64,000 bases of DNA, from positions 372,001 to 436,000 of the forward strand of contig NZ_FOMA01000005.1 of NCBI RefSeq assembly GCF_900112495.1, in the 5' to 3' direction. This document shows positions 46,699-55,185 of this stretch, piece after piece; the stretch's first letter is position 1; each line of letters opens with the position of its first letter. A program made the translations under genes and the position numbers. The notes under the pieces are model-generated. The model saw only the letters and a list, made by a program, of their open reading frames with translations, ran no database searches and was not told where the DNA came from. Source of the stretch: Bacillus sp. OV322. GTDB lineage: Bacteria > Bacillota > Bacilli > Bacillales > DSM-1321.

Positions 46699-46854
46699 CT
46701 AATCTTTGTCCATAATTTGTGACTCGATTAAATGAAATCTTCCCAGCTTTGTATTCAGCTGTTTCTTCAGTTTACTTACTAGCTTTTTATTTATAGATAC
46801 GTTTGGCAAAGCAACATGCTGCACCATGTTCTTTAATGACTTTTCTTCATTCAT
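46699..46854 (-). CDS. 51-residue basic peptide coupled to the ATP-grasp gene
   Basis: Starts inside the ATP-grasp stop codon (ATGA overlap) with AAGGGA 9 nt upstream, so it is almost certainly translated by coupling. The sequence starts MNEEKSLKNMVQHVALPNVS, has a lysine-rich amphipathic centre (INKKLVSKLKKQLNTKLGRF) and ends ESQIMDKD. No Cys, signal peptide or membrane helix is present. It does not match a family I know. It could be a small partner protein, or a peptide substrate of the flanking ligases; neither is demonstrated. A 131-bp gap separates it from the MurF-like gene. Confidence 0.6.
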   Translation of the reverse strand: MNEEKSLKNMVQHVALPNVSINKKLVSKLKKQLNTKLGRFHLIESQIMDKD

Positions 46855-48110
46855 TTTGATTCTTTCCCTTCTCTTGGTTTTAAGGATTCTGGATTTTTTT
46901 CAAGGTGAAATTTAATTTCCTTCGCGGCCTCTTGTGCAATTTTTATTGCGTCTTCTTTACTGTGTGAAGATGCCATCACATACCCGTACCTGTCTCCCAT
47001 CGATAATGGAGCTCTTAAAAATTTCCCTTTTCGTGGTTTTATAAAAACCTCTTCTACCCCAGGAAAATTAGCAGCAGCATTGGCTCCTGTTACTTTGATG
47101 AGCTGGCCTTCGTTTTCCACGGTCAAATAATGGACATATACATATTTTTCATGGTTTCTTTTAAGATTTGGCTTGTTTCCTTGAAATGACTGGATTGTTT
47201 CTTCAACTAAATTGATTCCATACCCTACCTCTATAATTCGGTTCATGGCACCTCCGGAAATCCGGGGATTAATTTCAATGACCTTCCACTCTCCATTTAC
47301 CAGTCTCATTTCAATATGGCATGCACCGTTTTTCATTCCAAATGTATCCACAATAGAATGAACGGTTTGCTGAATATTATGATAAAAATCTTCATTTAAG
47401 AATGGATCCAAAATATATCCTGTTACAATGAATCGTTTGTGGAATGTTATTTCCTGTTCTATCACTGCAGCGATATGCACTTCTCCGTCATGAACCAGGG
47501 TTTCAACCAAAAATTGCGGACCGATTAAAAACTCCTCGACCAGAATTGGTTTCTTGCCATATTTACGGATAAGATTTTTCATCGCTGACTTTAATTGAAT
47601 TTTGCTATTGGCCTTTAACACATCCTTTGAGCCTGCGGATATCGGAGATTTAATGATTAAAGGCAGCTTGGTTTGATGCTCCCAAACAAAATCTTTCAGT
47701 GAATTTCCAGGAGTATAAATGGAAAAGTATGGTGATACAGGCAGATCTTTAAGCATGCTGCGTGTCAGCACTTTATCCTCCATCTGAAGAATCGGAGCAG
47801 ACGAGACTACACTTGTACAGAATTCCTCAGCCAATGACGCTGCCAAATGAACATTAGGATCCATAAAACTAAATATATTTTTAATGACTTTTCCCTGTTT
47901 GATTAAATCAGCTATGATTTCCTTTAATTTGCTGATGTCCGATAAATCCGCGAATATCATTTGGTGAACATCAGGAAACTCCAGTCTTTGCTCCATAAAT
48001 TGAATTCTATCTGTTAACAGCACTGTGAAATATCCCAGTCGTTCTGCCGCTTTGATAGCTTCCCGGCTGGATCCAGATTTACTTGAAGCTACAAATACAA
48101 TCGTGTCCAT
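46851..48110 (-). CDS. ATP-grasp ligase of the carbamoyl-phosphate synthetase/BacD-like type
   Basis: 419 aa from MDTIVFVASSKSGSSREA; AGGTGGG is 12-13 nt upstream, and a TTG 12 codons earlier is an alternative. The N-terminal Rossmann-like preATP-grasp domain covers about 1-110. The ATP-grasp core (about 110-310) includes LPLIIKSPISAGSKDV (ATP-binding Lys), ILVEEFLIGPQFLVE, and the Mg-binding CHIEMRLVNG and VIEINPRISGGAMN. The C-terminal part resembles amino-acid ligases (FPGVEEVFIKP). Such enzymes make amide bonds via acyl phosphates. First gene of a unit with the 51-aa ORF and MurF-like ligase; divergent from a YheC/YheD-type gene. Confidence 0.85.
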   Translation of the reverse strand: MDTIVFVASSKSGSSREAIKAAERLGYFTVLLTDRIQFMEQRLEFPDVHQMIFADLSDISKLKEIIADLIKQGKVIKNIFSFMDPNVHLAASLAEEFCTSVVSSAPILQMEDKVLTRSMLKDLPVSPYFSIYTPGNSLKDFVWEHQTKLPLIIKSPISAGSKDVLKANSKIQLKSAMKNLIRKYGKKPILVEEFLIGPQFLVETLVHDGEVHIAAVIEQEITFHKRFIVTGYILDPFLNEDFYHNIQQTVHSIVDTFGMKNGACHIEMRLVNGEWKVIEINPRISGGAMNRIIEVGYGINLVEETIQSFQGNKPNLKRNHEKYVYVHYLTVENEGQLIKVTGANAAANFPGVEEVFIKPRKGKFLRAPLSMGDRYGYVMASSHSKEDAIKIAQEAAKEIKFHLEKNPESLKPREGKESK

Positions 48111-48159
48111 TATTTGATTAATCCCACCTACATAACAATTTTTCAAACAACCTATAAAA

Positions 48160-48186
48160 TAAATTATGACGATTCTAATAAAAAGT
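48160..48186 (-). promoter_or_regulatory. Candidate sigma-K promoter of the ATP-grasp/51-aa/MurF-like unit
   Basis: Minus strand AC (48185-48186), exactly 16 bp, then CATAATTTA (48160-48168), a full match to AC-N16-CATANNNTA. Predicted start of transcription would leave a leader of about 40 nt before the ATP-grasp ATG. It suggests expression in the mother cell late in sporulation. Confidence 0.65.
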
Positions 48187-48271
48187 TCTCATATTGAAAA
48201 GAAATGGGAATGTGGAAAAGCCCTACTTAATATTTTACTGAGAAAACCAATTTAGAGCGGAGGGAAATGTA

Positions 48272-49309
48272 ATGACCTTAATTGGCATGCTTCATCATAG
48301 AGAAAATCCAGAGAAGGTAATAAAAGCCTATGCGTATAATGCCGTTGCAAAGGCTGAAGGTGCAGATTTCTTTTACTTTACGCCTGGAAAGGTAAATATA
48401 AATACTAAAACCATTACAGGAAAAGTGTATGAAAACGGCCAATGGATTGAAAAGCAATTTCCTTTTCCTGAAGTCATATATAATGCCAGTCCGCCCATTA
48501 GCGAACAGGCTTCTGAAATGTATGATTACCTAGCACAGAGAATTCCTTTTACAAGTCATTCAATCGGCAACAAAGTGAGTGTATATAACCGGATCAAAAG
48601 TGGAAAGGACTTCTCGCAATACCTAATACCGACTGAAGAAGCAAGTAATTCCCAAATAGTTTTTGATATGATAGATACTTATGCGCAAGTTATCTTTAAG
48701 CCTGTAACTGGACGACAGGGAGGAGGAATTCTTTACATTGAAAAAGAAAATAAAAATAGTTTCAAAGTAAATGAGGCAGGCAATTTATCGAGCCTTAGCA
48801 AATCACAATTGCAAAAGGTAATCGCCGAAAAATATGAAGAACGGGATTATTTAGTTCAGCCCTTTTTAACCTGCAAAATCAATTCCGGCCATGTATATGA
48901 TCTTCGTTTACATGTTCAAAGGGATGGTGAAGGTGAATGGGTCATTAGCTCCATTTATCCGAGAATAGGACCGCTCGGCAGCATAACCTCCAACATAAGC
49001 AGCGGAGGATACTCCTGTTTGCTGGACGAATTTTTAAAAAGAGAGTTTGAGGATTCGTGGTATAACATGAAAAGGAATCTGGAAAAGTTTGCTGTCTTAT
49101 TCTCCAGGCACTTTGCCACATTATATGATAATATATCATTTGACGAATTAGGCATTGACTTGGGTATCGATAAAAATCAGAAGTTCTGGATATTTGAGGT
49201 AAACTGGAGACCGGGAATCCCGGTAATCTTCAATGGTGAACTGGATGTTGCAAGAAATACCATCCATTATGCGAAATACTTAGCAAAAACGAAAACAGAG
49301 CAGCCATAA
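48272..49309 (+). CDS. YheC/YheD family ATP-grasp protein
   Basis: 345 aa. ATP-grasp elements include VIFKPVTGRQGGGILYIEK (about 140-158), the turn DYLVQPFLTC, YDLRLHVQRDGEGEW and the Mg-binding GIDLGIDKNQKFWIFEVNWR (about 290-309). YheC and YheD of B. subtilis are coat-associated proteins with this glutathione-synthetase-like fold and no known substrate. It diverges from the ATP-grasp/MurF-like operon with 161 bp between the starts, suggesting a shared process in spore envelope assembly. Ribosome site GCGGAGGG. Terminator overlaps the stop region. Confidence 0.87.
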   Translation: MTLIGMLHHRENPEKVIKAYAYNAVAKAEGADFFYFTPGKVNINTKTITGKVYENGQWIEKQFPFPEVIYNASPPISEQASEMYDYLAQRIPFTSHSIGNKVSVYNRIKSGKDFSQYLIPTEEASNSQIVFDMIDTYAQVIFKPVTGRQGGGILYIEKENKNSFKVNEAGNLSSLSKSQLQKVIAEKYEERDYLVQPFLTCKINSGHVYDLRLHVQRDGEGEWVISSIYPRIGPLGSITSNISSGGYSCLLDEFLKREFEDSWYNMKRNLEKFAVLFSRHFATLYDNISFDELGIDLGIDKNQKFWIFEVNWRPGIPVIFNGELDVARNTIHYAKYLAKTKTEQP

Positions 49310-49328
49310 ATTTTGGCTGCTCTGTTTT
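49292..49328 (+). terminator. Bidirectional terminator between yheC-like and GNAT genes
   Basis: AAAACAGAGCAGCCA pairs with TGGCTGCTCTGTTTT across a 7-nt loop. It overlaps the 3' end of the YheC/YheD-type gene and abuts the stop of the converging GNAT gene. Confidence 0.88.
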
Positions 49329-49825
49329 TAAAGAAATAGCACCATATGGTCTTCATCAAAATAGGCTTCTCCTATTTTCAAGGCATTTTTATCAATGCCA
49401 AACACTTCAAAACCTAAGGATTCATAGAGCCTTTTAGCAGGCTCATTTTTTTTTGTTACTGACAGGTGTATTTGTTCGATATCCTTCAGCTCTTTTGCTT
49501 TGCTGATTGTCTTTTTCATCAGCTCACGGCCTAAGCCTTTCTTTCTTTTTTCCTTTAATACATACATTCCATAAATATTTGCTCTATGTCTGAGCTTTAT
49601 CTTGCTTTCTTTTACCAGTGAAACAATTCCAATCAGCTCTCCGTTTTCATACGCTCCAAAAATCATGGCTTCAAAGGATTCTATTCTTTTTTGATAATGT
49701 TCAATAGAATTACTCTTTTCTTCTTCGTAACTGGATGAAAAAGCCTCTGGGCTATCTTTTAGAGCTTCAAGCCTGATTTTTTTATACTCTTTTGCATCAG
49801 ATTGGTTTAAAAGCCTGATATTCAC
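49328..49825 (-). CDS. GNAT family N-acetyltransferase
   Basis: 165 aa from a GTG start with GGAGG 7 nt upstream; a TTG seven codons earlier would overlap that site. The acetyl-CoA binding loop is VLKEKRKKGLGRELMKKTIS (about 95-114) and the C-terminal part reads LSVTKKNEPAKRLYESLGFE, both typical. Substrate unknown. Monocistronic. Confidence 0.85.
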   Translation of the reverse strand: MNIRLLNQSDAKEYKKIRLEALKDSPEAFSSSYEEEKSNSIEHYQKRIESFEAMIFGAYENGELIGIVSLVKESKIKLRHRANIYGMYVLKEKRKKGLGRELMKKTISKAKELKDIEQIHLSVTKKNEPAKRLYESLGFEVFGIDKNALKIGEAYFDEDHMVLFL

Positions 49826-49944
49826 TAAGATACCTCCACTAATCAATTGTTTTTATTTGTAAAACATTTTATCCCATTTTAACTGACATGGATAGTTCAA
49901 TTTTTTTAGGGATATGGGGTTTAATATATTAATAGCGGGATAAT

Positions 49945-49972
49945 AAAACAGGCATCCATAAATGGATACCTG
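49945..49972 (-). terminator. Terminator after hpaD
   Basis: Minus strand CAGGTATCCAT-TT-ATGGATGCCTG followed by TTTTATT, 7 bp beyond the hpaD stop. Confidence 0.85.
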
Positions 49973-49978
49973 CTCATT

Positions 49979-50962
49979 TTAAATAATGAAAGTTGGCTTA
50001 TGCTGTTCAAGAGATGGCTTTTGTGTTTCCAGCAGTACGCCGGTATGAACATCCATTACGTTCGATGCTTCATTAAACCAGCAGTCAGGTGCAGCTGCAC
50101 CCCAAAAGGTTTGTCTCCTCTTATCATTGATATCCCATCGAATGGGCTTAAAATCAGGATCAATGGTCAAATAATCTCCATTATATAATTCAATCCGGTG
50201 TCCATCCGGGTCTCTTAAATACAGGAAAAATGCGTTTGAAAGACCATGCCGCCCAGGCCCTCGTTCAATGTTTTCACTATATCCGAGCGATGCCAGCACA
50301 TCGCAGCCCTGAATGAGAGCCATAGGATCACTCAGCCAGAAGGCAACATGATGAAGACGAGGGCCATTTCCATTCATAAAGGCAATATCATGCACTCCCG
50401 GTTTCCGGAACAGCCATGCTGCCCATATATTTTCTTCTTCTGTAACCGTGTACTCTGAACATCGGAAACCCAAATCCTTCATATAAAATTCACAGGCTTT
50501 TTCCACGTCGGTTACCGCACAGTTGAAATGATCAATTCTCTGCACTTTGGCCCCCTGATACAGATCATACCGCTGAAGCATTCTTTCTGTGTGGTCCATT
50601 TCCGAGAAAAACTCAATAGGAAGCCCAGATATATCCTGAACCCGTAAAGCACGCCCGATTGCATGCTGAGATCCTTTTTCGAGCCACAATGTTTTCATGC
50701 CCCTATTTTCAAAAAATGACGCTAGCCTATCAAGATCAGCATTACACTGCACTTTATAGCTCATTACTTCAGCACAGCTTGTTTCTGCTTTTTTTAATAG
50801 CAGACTATGATGGCAATGCTCTTCAAGCCCCCTTAGATATATGGCTGAATCATTTTCCTCGGTTACAATGAAGCCAAGACCTTTTACATAAAATTCACGT
50901 GATGCTTGTAAGTCCTTTACATGTAAAATGGCCCTTGCGGCACGAAGAATGTTAAAAGCCAT
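49979..50962 (-). CDS. hpaD: 3,4-dihydroxyphenylacetate 2,3-dioxygenase
   Basis: 327 aa type I extradiol dioxygenase with two vicinal-oxygen-chelate modules. The active C-terminal module has the metal triad His in VQRIDHFNCAV (about 147), His in PRLHHVAFWLSD (about 207) and Glu in HRIELYNGDYLT (about 260). It cleaves the ring of homoprotocatechuate next to the hydroxyls (meta cleavage) to 5-carboxymethyl-2-hydroxymuconate semialdehyde, using Fe(II) or Mn(II). Last gene of the left arm, 14 bp after hpaB. Confidence 0.93.
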   Translation of the reverse strand: MAFNILRAARAILHVKDLQASREFYVKGLGFIVTEENDSAIYLRGLEEHCHHSLLLKKAETSCAEVMSYKVQCNADLDRLASFFENRGMKTLWLEKGSQHAIGRALRVQDISGLPIEFFSEMDHTERMLQRYDLYQGAKVQRIDHFNCAVTDVEKACEFYMKDLGFRCSEYTVTEEENIWAAWLFRKPGVHDIAFMNGNGPRLHHVAFWLSDPMALIQGCDVLASLGYSENIERGPGRHGLSNAFFLYLRDPDGHRIELYNGDYLTIDPDFKPIRWDINDKRRQTFWGAAAPDCWFNEASNVMDVHTGVLLETQKPSLEQHKPTFII

Positions 50963-50976
50963 ATGGCTGCCTCCTT

Positions 50977-52446
50977 TTAAATGGCTGAAATGTCATGTTT
51001 CGTCGCGCTTTTAAGGAAATCTTGTACTCTTTGTTTAACATAGTCTTTTTCATAGTTATCAAAATAAGTCATTCCCATTCTTATTGGATCCCCAAAGAAA
51101 TAGTATTCATAATGTGTTTGCCTGCTTCCAAAGGAACTTAGCGTCAAGTCCCAGGCCAGCCGGAATAATTGCACCTTTTCATAACCATCAAGATTCTTGC
51201 CCTGTAATCCCCTTTGAATAAGAGGACCTATTTCTTCAGAATCAAAATCTTCCTTGGTCGGGATGCCCATCAATCCAGATGCACCAAGTATACGTATAAT
51301 TTCGGCCAGGCGCGGGTACATTTTGGGATACCAATTTCTTGCAGCGTCCAGTGCTGCGTATTCTGGTGTCATTGTTCCCCATTTATCAAGTTTGGCATTA
51401 TGTTCAGCCCGGTATAAGTGCGATTTCATTGCTTCAAGCGTCAGCATAATTTCAGTCCCTTTTTCCTTAACATGCTGAAACTGATCAATTCCAATCGCAT
51501 CCATTATCGACAGGGCAACACCAAGTAAAAACTCTGTTTTGATGATGTTTTTTGAAACTACCTGATGAGACATATGGACCACTGCATTCGTTTCCCTGAA
51601 AGTACGGTTGCAGATGGATGAATTTCCGCAGACAAAAACACGGCTCCACGGAACGAATACATTCTCAAAAGAAACGATTGCATCTCCTTCTTCAAAACGA
51701 GATGATAATGGATGATCCCATTCATTCTTACCGCAGTCAAATGACTCCCTTGAGATAAATTTAAGTCCAGCAGTATTATTGGGAATGGCAAATGCAAGAG
51801 AATAAGCATCATCTTTTTCTCCAGCTTTTTTTACGGTCGAAGGAAACACGAGAATTTCATCTGTTATTCCCCCCTGTGTTGCCAAAAGACGGATCCCGTT
51901 TACAATGATCCCATCGCTTCTTTTCTCAGTCAGGCGCAGAGCCACATTTGCATCTTCTTGTTCATGCTGTGCTTTTGACCTGTTCACCTGGGGATGGATC
52001 AGCGTGTGTGTCAAACTTATATCATTTTCCCGTGCATATTCATAATACAATTTTGCATTTTCAGCAAACATAGGGTCTCCCTCGGCAAAAAAACTGCTTG
52101 ATGCCCCCATTGCCATTACTTCAGCATTTAGATAATCCGGCGAGCGCCCCATCAGCCCGCATGATGTAATCGCCCATTCCTGAATGGCCTGGCGCCGCTG
52201 GATGATTTCATCAATGGTTTTGGGCTGCATGAATGTGATCCCTATTTTTTCTCCTGAGGCGGGTGAATTGAAGAGCATTATTTCAGGCTTTTCATACTGC
52301 AGGTCATATAGCTTCGCCATTGATTTCACAACGCCTTTAAGTCCAGGATGGCCGGTAACATCATCCACTCTTTTGCCATGGAGATAAATATTGTTATTTG
52401 CTTTCTTCAGCCGGTCCAAATATTCTTTCCCCGTCTTGGCTGGCAT
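50977..52446 (-). CDS. hpaB: 4-hydroxyphenylacetate 3-monooxygenase, oxygenase component
   Basis: 489 aa, normal for HpaB-type two-component FAD monooxygenases. Typical segments are MPAKTGKEYLDRLKKANNNI, GRSPDYLNAEVMAMGA, HTLIHPQVNRSK and FVPWSRVFVCG. It hydroxylates 4-hydroxyphenylacetate to homoprotocatechuate with FADH2 supplied by a reductase (HpaC), which is not in this window. It is placed 12 bp after hpaE and just before hpaD, so both substrate and product enzymes agree. Confidence 0.93.
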   Translation of the reverse strand: MPAKTGKEYLDRLKKANNNIYLHGKRVDDVTGHPGLKGVVKSMAKLYDLQYEKPEIMLFNSPASGEKIGITFMQPKTIDEIIQRRQAIQEWAITSCGLMGRSPDYLNAEVMAMGASSSFFAEGDPMFAENAKLYYEYARENDISLTHTLIHPQVNRSKAQHEQEDANVALRLTEKRSDGIIVNGIRLLATQGGITDEILVFPSTVKKAGEKDDAYSLAFAIPNNTAGLKFISRESFDCGKNEWDHPLSSRFEEGDAIVSFENVFVPWSRVFVCGNSSICNRTFRETNAVVHMSHQVVSKNIIKTEFLLGVALSIMDAIGIDQFQHVKEKGTEIMLTLEAMKSHLYRAEHNAKLDKWGTMTPEYAALDAARNWYPKMYPRLAEIIRILGASGLMGIPTKEDFDSEEIGPLIQRGLQGKNLDGYEKVQLFRLAWDLTLSSFGSRQTHYEYYFFGDPIRMGMTYFDNYEKDYVKQRVQDFLKSATKHDISAI

Positions 52447-52458
52447 AATTTCTCCTCC

Positions 52459-53976
52459 TTATTTTCCAAACTGGGGGATATGATGGTCATTGATAGCTAC
52501 ATGAATAACCTTTGGTTCTGAGTAAAATTCAAGCAGGGCATAATGACCTCCCTCCCTGCCGATTCCGCTTGATTTGGTCCCGCCAAATGGGATGCGGAGG
52601 TCACGCACATTTTGAGCATTAATCCAGATCATCCCTGCATCCACTGCCTGTGCAACTCTATGACCCCGTTTGATATCATTGGTCCATACATATCCTGCGA
52701 GCCCATATTTCACATCATTTGCTGCAGCAATTACTTCATGTTCATCCTCAAATTCAATTACAGCCATCACAGGACCGAAGATTTCTTCCTGGCATACCTT
52801 CATTTCATTTCTGGCATGAAGCAAAACAGTCGGGGGAACAAAGTTCTCTGCCTTTGCTTCGGGAAAAACAGTGCCTTGAAAAACTTCACAGCCTTCTTTT
52901 TTTGCTAATTCAATATAGGAGTTTACTTTGCTGACATGCTCTTTATTTATCAGCGGACCAAGCTCAGTCGCAGTATCCATCGGATCGCCAATTTTAATGT
53001 TTGAAACTCTTCTTTTCAATGCTTCAATGAAACGTTCTTTGATTTTTTTATGGACAAAAACCCGTGAGTTTGCCGTGCATCTCTCCCCGTTAAAAGAAAA
53101 TATGCCCCATACTGCAGCGTCCAGTGCACGTTCAAATTCGCAGTCCTCAAATATGATCAGGGGGGACTTTCCGCCAAGCTCCATAGATGTCCTCTTCAGT
53201 GTATCTGCTGCATTTTTAAGAATTACTGTGCCTGTAGACGTTTCCCCTGTAAATGAAATAGCGTTCACATCGGGATTTCCTACAAGTGAGGCTCCGGCCC
53301 TTTCACCAAACCCATGAACTACATTAAATACACCTCTTGGGAGTCCGGCTTTATCAATGACCTGGGCCAATATATGCGCGCTGAGCGGCGACAGCTCAGC
53401 CGGCTTTAATATCACCGTATTGCCGGCTGCGAGTGCAGGAGCCACCTTCCAAGTTTCAAGCATAAATGGAGCATTCCATGGAGTTATCAGCCCTACAACC
53501 CCTACAGGTTTATAAATTGTATAATTAATGAACTCATCGTCAGCCTGATAGGCTTCTCCATGAAGCCTGGTCTCAGCCATCCTTGCATAAAATCTGAAAT
53601 TTTCAGCAGACCGGGCAGTCTGTTTTTTTGTCTGAGATACTGGAAGCCCGGTGTCCAAAGCTTCTAAAACTGCAATTCTTTCTATTTCCTGATCTATTAT
53701 ATCTGCAATTCTATACAAATACTTCATACGCTCAGAAACTTTCATTTTGCCCCAAGGGCCATTTTTGTAAGCATCCTTCGCGGCAGCTGCTGCTTTTTTG
53801 ATATCCTCTTCGCGGCCCTCCGCTACGCTGTTAATTCTCTGGTTTGTGAAAGGATTGATATTAATGAAGGAAGAATTGGAATATGAAGGGATGAATTCTC
53901 CATTAATATAAAGATCAATATTTTCTATACTTGATATGATGCTTTCAATTTTTTGATCTGTAAGTTTGGCTGGCAT
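52459..53976 (-). CDS. hpaE: 5-carboxymethyl-2-hydroxymuconate semialdehyde dehydrogenase
   Basis: 505 aa aldehyde dehydrogenase from MPAKLTDQKIE, with AGGGGTGA before the ATG. The NAD-binding ITPWNAPFMLETWKVAPALA (about 165-184), catalytic Glu in MELGGKSPLIIFED (about 265) and catalytic Cys in FNGERCTANSR (about 300) are present. It oxidises the ring-cleavage semialdehyde to 5-carboxymethyl-2-hydroxymuconate. The position between the DapA-like gene and hpaB supports the assignment within the large ALDH family. Confidence 0.92.
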   Translation of the reverse strand: MPAKLTDQKIESIISSIENIDLYINGEFIPSYSNSSFININPFTNQRINSVAEGREEDIKKAAAAAKDAYKNGPWGKMKVSERMKYLYRIADIIDQEIERIAVLEALDTGLPVSQTKKQTARSAENFRFYARMAETRLHGEAYQADDEFINYTIYKPVGVVGLITPWNAPFMLETWKVAPALAAGNTVILKPAELSPLSAHILAQVIDKAGLPRGVFNVVHGFGERAGASLVGNPDVNAISFTGETSTGTVILKNAADTLKRTSMELGGKSPLIIFEDCEFERALDAAVWGIFSFNGERCTANSRVFVHKKIKERFIEALKRRVSNIKIGDPMDTATELGPLINKEHVSKVNSYIELAKKEGCEVFQGTVFPEAKAENFVPPTVLLHARNEMKVCQEEIFGPVMAVIEFEDEHEVIAAANDVKYGLAGYVWTNDIKRGHRVAQAVDAGMIWINAQNVRDLRIPFGGTKSSGIGREGGHYALLEFYSEPKVIHVAINDHHIPQFGK

Positions 53977-54113
53977 ACGTTCACCCCTGTCCGCAGTATT
54001 TAGAACTGACATAGTGAAGTTTGAATAATCTGTCCTGAGAAGGCATGAAGGAACGAGTCTTCTCAGGAAAGTTTACATCCATGTAATCTTGGACAATCAG
54101 TTATTTTGAAGCT

Positions 54114-55037
54114 TTATTGCTTCACGCTGTCTGGCAGCTTTACATACTTTTTCAGCACCTGGCGGATTTCAGCCTGAAGAGAAGCTTCCGGAATATCCAT
54201 CGGCTTTCTTAATACGGGCTTAATTTTCCCCATCATTCCAAGTGCTGTTTTTAATGGCGCCGGATTGGTGTCCTTAAATAAAACATCATTCAGCTCCATC
54301 AGCTCATAGTGAAGGTCCAGGGCAAGGTCTAAGTCCTTTCTGGTCCATGCATTATAAATTTCAGCTACCTTGTCTGGAAGGATATTGGCAGTTGCACTGA
54401 TATGGCCAGCTCCTCCAATTGCAAGCATAGGATAACAAAGCAGTTCTATACCAGAGTACAGAAGAAAATCCCTGCCGCACTTTGCCAAGACACGGTTTAC
54501 ATGCTCGAAGTCTTTATTGGACTCTTTAATTCCTATAACATTTGTGCAGTCTTCATTTATTCTTGCCAGTGTATCAATGTGCAAATTGACTCCTGTCCGG
54601 CCGGGTATGTTATAAATAATGATTGGAATATCCACAGAATCGGCAACGGTTTTAAAATGTTTATATAATGCATGCTGTGAAGGCTTATTATAATAAGGAA
54701 CAATAATAAGAGCTGCATCGGCACCTATTTCCTGTGCCCTTTTTGTCAGATAAAGAGTTTCATTGTGGTTTACTGAACCTGTTCCAGGCACAAAAGGAAC
54801 TCTCCCCTTAATTTCTCCAGCCGCCGTTTCCATGACCTTAACACGTTCCTCTGCAGTCAGCGAGCTGGGCTCTCCGGTAGTTCCAGTTACAGATATGCCA
54901 TGTGTCCCGCTGTCAATATGCCAGCTGATTAAGTGCTTAAAAGAATCATAATCAATCGTTTCATCTTCATAAAAAGGAGTTACAACAGGGGCAATTGATC
55001 CCCTGAGAATGGCCTTGACTTCATCAAATTTCGGCAA
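54114..55037 (-). CDS. DapA/NAL-family aldolase in the hpa operon, likely substitutes for HpaI
   Basis: 307 aa. The preferred start is TTG at 55037, 8 nt after GGAG; GTG at 55046 overlaps that site. TIM-barrel class I aldolase motifs are SVTGTTGEPSSLTAEER (about 46-62), Tyr in IIYNIPGRTGVN (about 135) and Schiff-base Lys in VIGIKESNKDFEH (about 160). DHDPS itself makes lysine precursors, but here it is first in an operon with hpaE, hpaB and hpaD. A pyruvate-releasing cleavage of 2,4-dihydroxyhept-2-ene-1,7-dioate, the step done by HpaI in enteric bacteria, fits its position. The specificity is inferred. Confidence 0.83.
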   Translation of the reverse strand: MPKFDEVKAILRGSIAPVVTPFYEDETIDYDSFKHLISWHIDSGTHGISVTGTTGEPSSLTAEERVKVMETAAGEIKGRVPFVPGTGSVNHNETLYLTKRAQEIGADAALIIVPYYNKPSQHALYKHFKTVADSVDIPIIIYNIPGRTGVNLHIDTLARINEDCTNVIGIKESNKDFEHVNRVLAKCGRDFLLYSGIELLCYPMLAIGGAGHISATANILPDKVAEIYNAWTRKDLDLALDLHYELMELNDVLFKDTNPAPLKTALGMMGKIKPVLRKPMDIPEASLQAEIRQVLKKYVKLPDSVKQ

Positions 55038-55079
55038 GAAGATCACTCCAGTATTTTAGGATTGAAGTATTTTAAAACT

Positions 55080-55101
55080 TTTATGAAAACCCTTTCATAA
55101 A
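55080..55101. promoter_or_regulatory. Dyad between the hpa operon and lysR, candidate operator
   Basis: TTTATGAAA-ACCC-TTTCATAAA, perfect 9-bp arms with a 4-bp centre, in the divergent region. LysR-type regulators bind dyads (T-N11-A; here T-N12-A). Position fits control of both directions. Confidence 0.55.
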
Positions 55102-55185
55102 TAATGTACCATGTGCTATTCTATATAAAAAATATTAAAATCATTGGCATTGCATATGAAAAAAATATATAAAGGCAGTGATTTA

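Noticed and set aside
54114..55037. Housekeeping dihydrodipicolinate synthase (dapA)
   Set aside because: It heads the hpa operon next to hpaE, hpaB and hpaD, with no lysine-pathway genes nearby; an aldolase role in the pathway is more likely.
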